From Christensenella sp. UBA1385 (GTDB lineage: Bacteria > Bacillota > Clostridia > Christensenellales > Aristaeellaceae), in assembly GCA_002305755.1 (NCBI GenBank), contig DBQV01000006.1, positions 37,145 through 46,900 on the forward strand: DNA of 9,756 nucleotides. Reading direction: 5' to 3'. Below the pieces are notes generated by a model that saw only the letters and a program-made list of their open reading frames with translations, was not told where the DNA came from and ran no database searches. Both the position numbers and the translations under genes were made by a program. This document shows positions 7,122 through 9,756 of this stretch, in pieces. The stretch's first letter is position 1, and each line of letters begins with the position of its first letter.

Positions 7122-7544
7122 TCAGAAAGCCTTCTCCTGCGAGCTCATGATCATCCAGGAAAAGCCGAACTTATCCTCCAGCTGGCCAAAGAGCGGGCTG
7201 AAAAAGGTGGGGGAAAGCGGCATCAGCACGCGGCCGCCCTCGGCCAGCCTTTCAAAGGCCAGGCGCAGCCTGTCCAGATCGCTGTGCGACACGCAGATGT
7301 TCAGGGCGGGGCTGGGCGCGCTGGGCCGGTCGGGCGGGTTATCGCTGAGCATGATATCGCCCGCGAAGGTCTTCACGTTCGCGTGGATCACCAGGTCTTT
7401 CCAGCCGTCCGAAAAGCCCTCCCGCTGGCCCTCCGGCAGCTGGCCGCCGCGCATCACATAGGGCTCGGGCGCGTCAAAGGCGCGGGCATACCAGGCCGCC
7501 GCCTCGGCGGCCCGTCCGTTCAGGTTGAGATATATCTCGATCAT
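7122..7544 (-). CDS. VOC-superfamily (PhnB/glyoxalase-like) protein
   Basis: This 140-residue cytoplasmic protein resembles the PhnB-like branch of the vicinal oxygen chelate superfamily. The opening YLNLNGRAAEAAAWYARAF (5-23), GDIMLSD (62-68), the central SDLDRLRLAFERLAEGG (87-103) and the closing FGQLEDKFGFSWMIM (119-133) follow the family pattern. Members include glyoxalase-like and antibiotic-resistance-like proteins; many are uncharacterised and no substrate can be assigned here. The ATG at 7544 has AAAGGAAA upstream. No strong promoter is seen in 7545-7678; TATATT (on the minus strand, near 7591-7596) lacks a good -35 box. The gene lies between the recA terminator and the recA remnant, and its last codons (QEKAF, stop) run directly into the remnant in the same reading frame. 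Confidence 0.82.
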   Translation of the reverse strand: MIEIYLNLNGRAAEAAAWYARAFDAPEPYVMRGGQLPEGQREGFSDGWKDLVIHANVKTFAGDIMLSDNPPDRPSAPSPALNICVSHSDLDRLRLAFERLAEGGRVLMPLSPTFFSPLFGQLEDKFGFSWMIMSSQEKAF

Positions 7545-7678
7545 GGCTTGTTTCCTTTCCCGTCAATGCTTTTGGGTTTTCCCCTTCAGGAATATACCCG
7601 AGGCGGAGAAAACATTGCGCGCGTTTCCTCCCTCCGTCCAGAGCGCGGCGGCGGTGCTTGCCTGCGCCGAAGCGACAA

Positions 7679-7710
7679 AAGAGGGGGCTCCCTCGCGGAA
7701 CCCCCCTCTT
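7679..7710 (-). terminator. recA terminator
   Basis: AAGAGGGGG (7679-7687) pairs with CCCCCTCTT, and the stem continues through CTCC and GGAA with a mismatch and a bulge. On the minus strand the stem is followed by TTTTGTCG. It starts 21 nt after the recA stop codon and separates recA from the VOC gene. It is the counterpart of the hairpin at 6954-6985. Confidence 0.8.
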
Positions 7711-7754
7711 CATGCTGGCCGGCCGCCGGTTCACTCGTCCAGCAGCCCGTCCTC
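7707..7754. repeat. 48-nt direct repeat, copy 2 (at the intact recA end)
   Basis: This is identical to 6982-7029. It covers the final codons and stop of the intact recA, the following 23 nt and the edge of its terminator. The two copies are in the same orientation, 677 nt apart. Confidence 0.95.
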
Positions 7755-8816
7755 GCTCTCGCCCTCGTCGTCCGCCGGGGCGGCCATGGCCGTCTGGGCA
7801 AACTCGGCGCGGATGGTCTGCTCGATCTCCTGCGCCACGTCGGGGTTATCCTGCAGATACTTGCGGGCGTTGTCGCGGCCCTGGCCGATGCGGATGTCCT
7901 TGTAGCTGAACCAGGCGCCTGCCTTCTGGATGAGGTCGCGCTGCACGGCCATATCCAGCAGCGTGCCCTCGCGGCTGATGCCCTCGCCGTAGATCAGGTC
8001 GAACTCCGCCACGCGGAAGGGCGGGGCCACCTTGTTTTTGACCACCTTCACCTTGGTGCGGTTGCCGATCACGTTGCTGCCGTTCTTCAGCTGCTCGCCG
8101 CGGCGCACGTCCAGGCGCACGCTGGCGTAGAATTTCAGCGCGCGGCCGCCGGGCGTGACCTCGGGGTTGCCGTACATCACGCCCACCTTCTCGCGCAGCT
8201 GGTTGATGAACAGCGCGATGGAGTTGGTCTTGGAGACCACGCCCGCCAGCTTGCGCATGGCCTGGCTCATCATGCGGGCCTGCAGGCCCACAAAGCTGTC
8301 GCCCATCTCGCCGTCGATCTCGGCCCTGGGCACCAGCGCGGCCACGCTGTCCACCACAACGATGTCGATCGCGCCGGAGCGGATGAGCGCCTCCGCGATC
8401 TCCAGCGCGTCCTCGCCGGTGTTGGGCTGGCTGACGTACAGCTCCTCAATGTTGACGCCCAGGCGCTTGGCGTAGACCGGGTCGAGCGCGTGCTCGGCGT
8501 CGATGAAGGCGGCGATGCCGCCCCGCTTTTGCACCTCGGCCACCACATGCAGGGCCACGGTGGTCTTGCCCGAGGATTCGGGTCCGTAGATCTCGATGAT
8601 CCTGCCGCGGGGGATGCCGCCGACGCCGAGGGCCATGTCCAGCTCCAGGCAGCCGGTGGGCACCGCGTCCACCTGCAGCTTGGCCTGCGAGCCCAGCTTC
8701 ATCACCGTGCCGCGGCCAAACTGCTTGTCCAGGTCGGCCAGCGCGCGGTCCAGCGCCAGCACCCTCTCATCCCGCGGGCTTTCCGCCTGCGCCGTCTTTT
8801 TCTCTTTTGCTGCCAT
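7731..8816 (-). CDS. recA: Recombinase A
   Basis: This 361-residue RecA drives homologous recombination and triggers LexA cleavage in the SOS response. Visible are Walker A GPESSGKT (78-85), the DAEHALD segment with catalytic Glu108 (106-112), Walker B IDIVVVDS (150-157), the DNA-binding loop region INQLREKVGVMYGNPEVTPG (204-223) and an acidic C-terminal tail ending EDGLLDE. The length is normal. The ATG at 8816 is used because the preceding 94 codons of open frame run across pgsA and do not look like RecA. AAAGGAAA lies about 12 nt upstream and includes the pgsA stop codon, so recA is probably co-transcribed with rimO and pgsA. I saw no SOS box directly before it in this window. A decayed copy of its 3' end lies at 7006-7118. 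Confidence 0.98.
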   Translation of the reverse strand: MAAKEKKTAQAESPRDERVLALDRALADLDKQFGRGTVMKLGSQAKLQVDAVPTGCLELDMALGVGGIPRGRIIEIYGPESSGKTTVALHVVAEVQKRGGIAAFIDAEHALDPVYAKRLGVNIEELYVSQPNTGEDALEIAEALIRSGAIDIVVVDSVAALVPRAEIDGEMGDSFVGLQARMMSQAMRKLAGVVSKTNSIALFINQLREKVGVMYGNPEVTPGGRALKFYASVRLDVRRGEQLKNGSNVIGNRTKVKVVKNKVAPPFRVAEFDLIYGEGISREGTLLDMAVQRDLIQKAGAWFSYKDIRIGQGRDNARKYLQDNPDVAQEIEQTIRAEFAQTAMAAPADDEGESEDGLLDE

Positions 8817-8824
8817 GGTCTGTG

Positions 8825-9352
8825 TTATTTCCTTTCGGTTTCTTTCAGTGTCAAGAGCCCTTTGGCCCCCATAAAGTACTGCGCGCCCGAGATCACCGTC
8901 AGCGCGCTCATCGCGATGACCAGCGCCATGGTCAGCCATGGCGGCAGAAACAGCAGCGCCGAGAGCACCGAGAAGATCTGCGCGTTGGTCTTGAGCTTGC
9001 CCAGCTTGCCCGCCGCGATCACAACGCCCTGCTCCACGGCCACCAGCCGAAGGCCGTCCACCGCCAGCTCCCGCACAGCCACCAGGCAGACCGCCCACCA
9101 GGGGAAGAGGCCCTGATGCAGCAGCACGATCATCGCGGAGAGCACCAGGATCTTATCGGCAACAGGGTCGGCAAACTTGCCGAAGTTGGTCACCAGTCCG
9201 TGCTTGCGGGCCAGGTAGCCGTCCGCCAGATCGGTCAGCGCCGCCAGAGCGAACACCAGCGCGGCCCAGGGATAGAGCGCGAGCAGCATCAGCAGCAGGC
9301 ACAGCGGTATCATCAGCACCCGCAGGATCGTGAGCTTGTTTGGCAGATTCAT
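8825..9352 (-). CDS. pgsA: CDP-diacylglycerol-glycerol-3-phosphate 3-phosphatidyltransferase
   Basis: This 175-residue integral membrane enzyme makes phosphatidylglycerophosphate from CDP-diacylglycerol and glycerol 3-phosphate, the committed step to phosphatidylglycerol. The CDP-alcohol phosphotransferase motif DGx2ARx8Gx3Dx3D is complete, starting at DG (44-45) with AR at 48-49 and ending at FADPVAD (60-66). Several hydrophobic helices are seen. The start ATG (9352) overlaps the rimO stop as ATGA, and the stop at 8825 lies 8 nt before recA. The rimO-pgsA-recA order is common in Bacillota and supports the assignment. Confidence 0.95.
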   Translation of the reverse strand: MNLPNKLTILRVLMIPLCLLLMLLALYPWAALVFALAALTDLADGYLARKHGLVTNFGKFADPVADKILVLSAMIVLLHQGLFPWWAVCLVAVRELAVDGLRLVAVEQGVVIAAGKLGKLKTNAQIFSVLSALLFLPPWLTMALVIAMSALTVISGAQYFMGAKGLLTLKETERK

Positions 9353-9756
9353 AGCCTCTCCTCACACAGCTCCGCTTTCAGATCGTAGGTATCGGCAGAG
9401 GTGATCCTCACCTGCGCGAAATCCCCGATATTCAGCCGGCGGTCGGTCCCGATCAGTATGATGCCGTCCGCGTCCGGCGCCTCCCACTGGGTGCGGGCCG
9501 TGTACATGCCCCCGCGCCGCCCCGTGACGAGCGCGCGGCAGACGCTGCCGACGCGCTTTTCGTTTTCCTCGCGGCTGATCGCGGCCTGCTGCTGCATCAG
9601 GCGGTCCAGCCTGTGCTGCTTGACCTCCTCGGGGATCTGGTCCGGCATCGCGGCGGCGGCGGTATCCTCCTCCGGGGAGTAGGCGAAGGCCCCCATGCGG
9701 TCAAAGCGTATCTCGCGGCAGAAGGCCATCAGCTCTTCAAAATCTTCCTCCGTCTC
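9349..9756 (-). CDS. rimO: Ribosomal protein S12 methylthiotransferase, C-terminal part
   Basis: This is the last 136 codons of a radical-SAM methylthiotransferase that modifies an aspartate of ribosomal protein S12. The ETEEDFEELMAFCREIRFDR opening, FAYSPEEDTAAA and MPDQIPEEVKQHR are typical of RimO, and the last 65 or so residues form the TRAM RNA-binding domain. The radical SAM CxxxCxxC site and the N-terminal domain lie beyond the window edge. The related MiaB family is the main alternative, but the YSPEEDTAA stretch and linkage to pgsA and recA favour RimO. Its stop overlaps the pgsA start. Confidence 0.92.
   Translation of the reverse strand, partial: ETEEDFEELMAFCREIRFDRMGAFAYSPEEDTAAAAMPDQIPEEVKQHRLDRLMQQQAAISREENEKRVGSVCRALVTGRRGGMYTARTQWEAPDADGIILIGTDRRLNIGDFAQVRITSADTYDLKAELCEERL

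Noticed and set aside
6982..7754. A complete integrative element with att sites at the recA 3' end
   Set aside because: The 677-nt segment between the repeats holds only the VOC gene, with no integrase or other mobility gene, so only a decayed or excised element could be proposed.
8817..9098. An N-terminally extended RecA
   Set aside because: The extra 94 residues are an out-of-frame reading of pgsA; the family start fits ATG 8816.
6957..9116. A 719-codon plus-strand open frame across recA, the VOC gene and the remnant
   Set aside because: It is antisense to the certain recA gene, has no recognisable domain and arises from GC-rich third positions of the minus-strand genes.
8817..9756. An SOS box or own promoter for recA
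   Set aside because: No CGAAC-N4-GTTCG-like site or good -35/-10 pair was seen before recA; it seems to be transcribed from upstream of the window.

Overview
The window looks like chromosomal DNA of a GC-rich member of the Clostridia (Bacillota). This is inferred from the gene set: rimO-pgsA-recA order, a DUF6273 protein, a stand-alone E2-like acyltransferase-fold protein, a secreted phosphodiester glycosidase-type protein, strong AGGAGG ribosome binding sites and SigA-type promoters. Almost every third codon position is G or C, which creates many long antisense open frames that are not genes. No species can be named from the sequence alone.

Layout from left to right. (1) 1-1201, plus strand: the end of an ABC importer operon, with the last part of a membrane permease overlapping a complete ATPase of the PotA/FbpC type. 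A GC-rich hairpin follows and separates it from convergent genes. (2) 4248-1428, minus strand: a cluster of an E2/CAT-fold protein that lacks the usual catalytic histidine, a DUF6273 exported protein and a secreted NAGPA-domain protein. It is driven by a perfect consensus promoter (TTGACA, 17 nt, TATAAT) set directly after the upstream gene's stop codon. A strong terminator-like hairpin lies inside the first codons of the DUF6273 frame and may set how much of the last two genes is made. (3) 5311-4337, minus: a secreted wall-binding protein with two peptidoglycan-binding and two SH3b domains. (4) 5846-5481 minus and 6076-6924 plus: a divergent pair of an HxlR-family regulator and an exported protein with two SnoaL-like domains. 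(5) 9756-7122, minus: the end of rimO, then pgsA and recA as a tight operon with its own terminator, followed by a small VOC-superfamily (PhnB-like) gene.

The least ordinary feature is hidden downstream of the VOC gene. A decayed second copy of the recA 3' end (7006-7118) carries a 75-nt in-frame deletion and a 1-nt frameshift relative to the intact recA. It runs through its stop codon into a terminator hairpin that is also homologous to the recA terminator. The last 48 nt around the stop are identical in both copies, while the rest has diverged to roughly 80 percent identity. The VOC gene therefore sits between an intact recA and a recA tail remnant that now acts as its 3' untranslated region and terminator. 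This suggests an old tandem duplication, or an insertion at the recA 3' end, rather than a new defence or mobile system. I found no CRISPR array, tRNA, rRNA, transposase or integrase.
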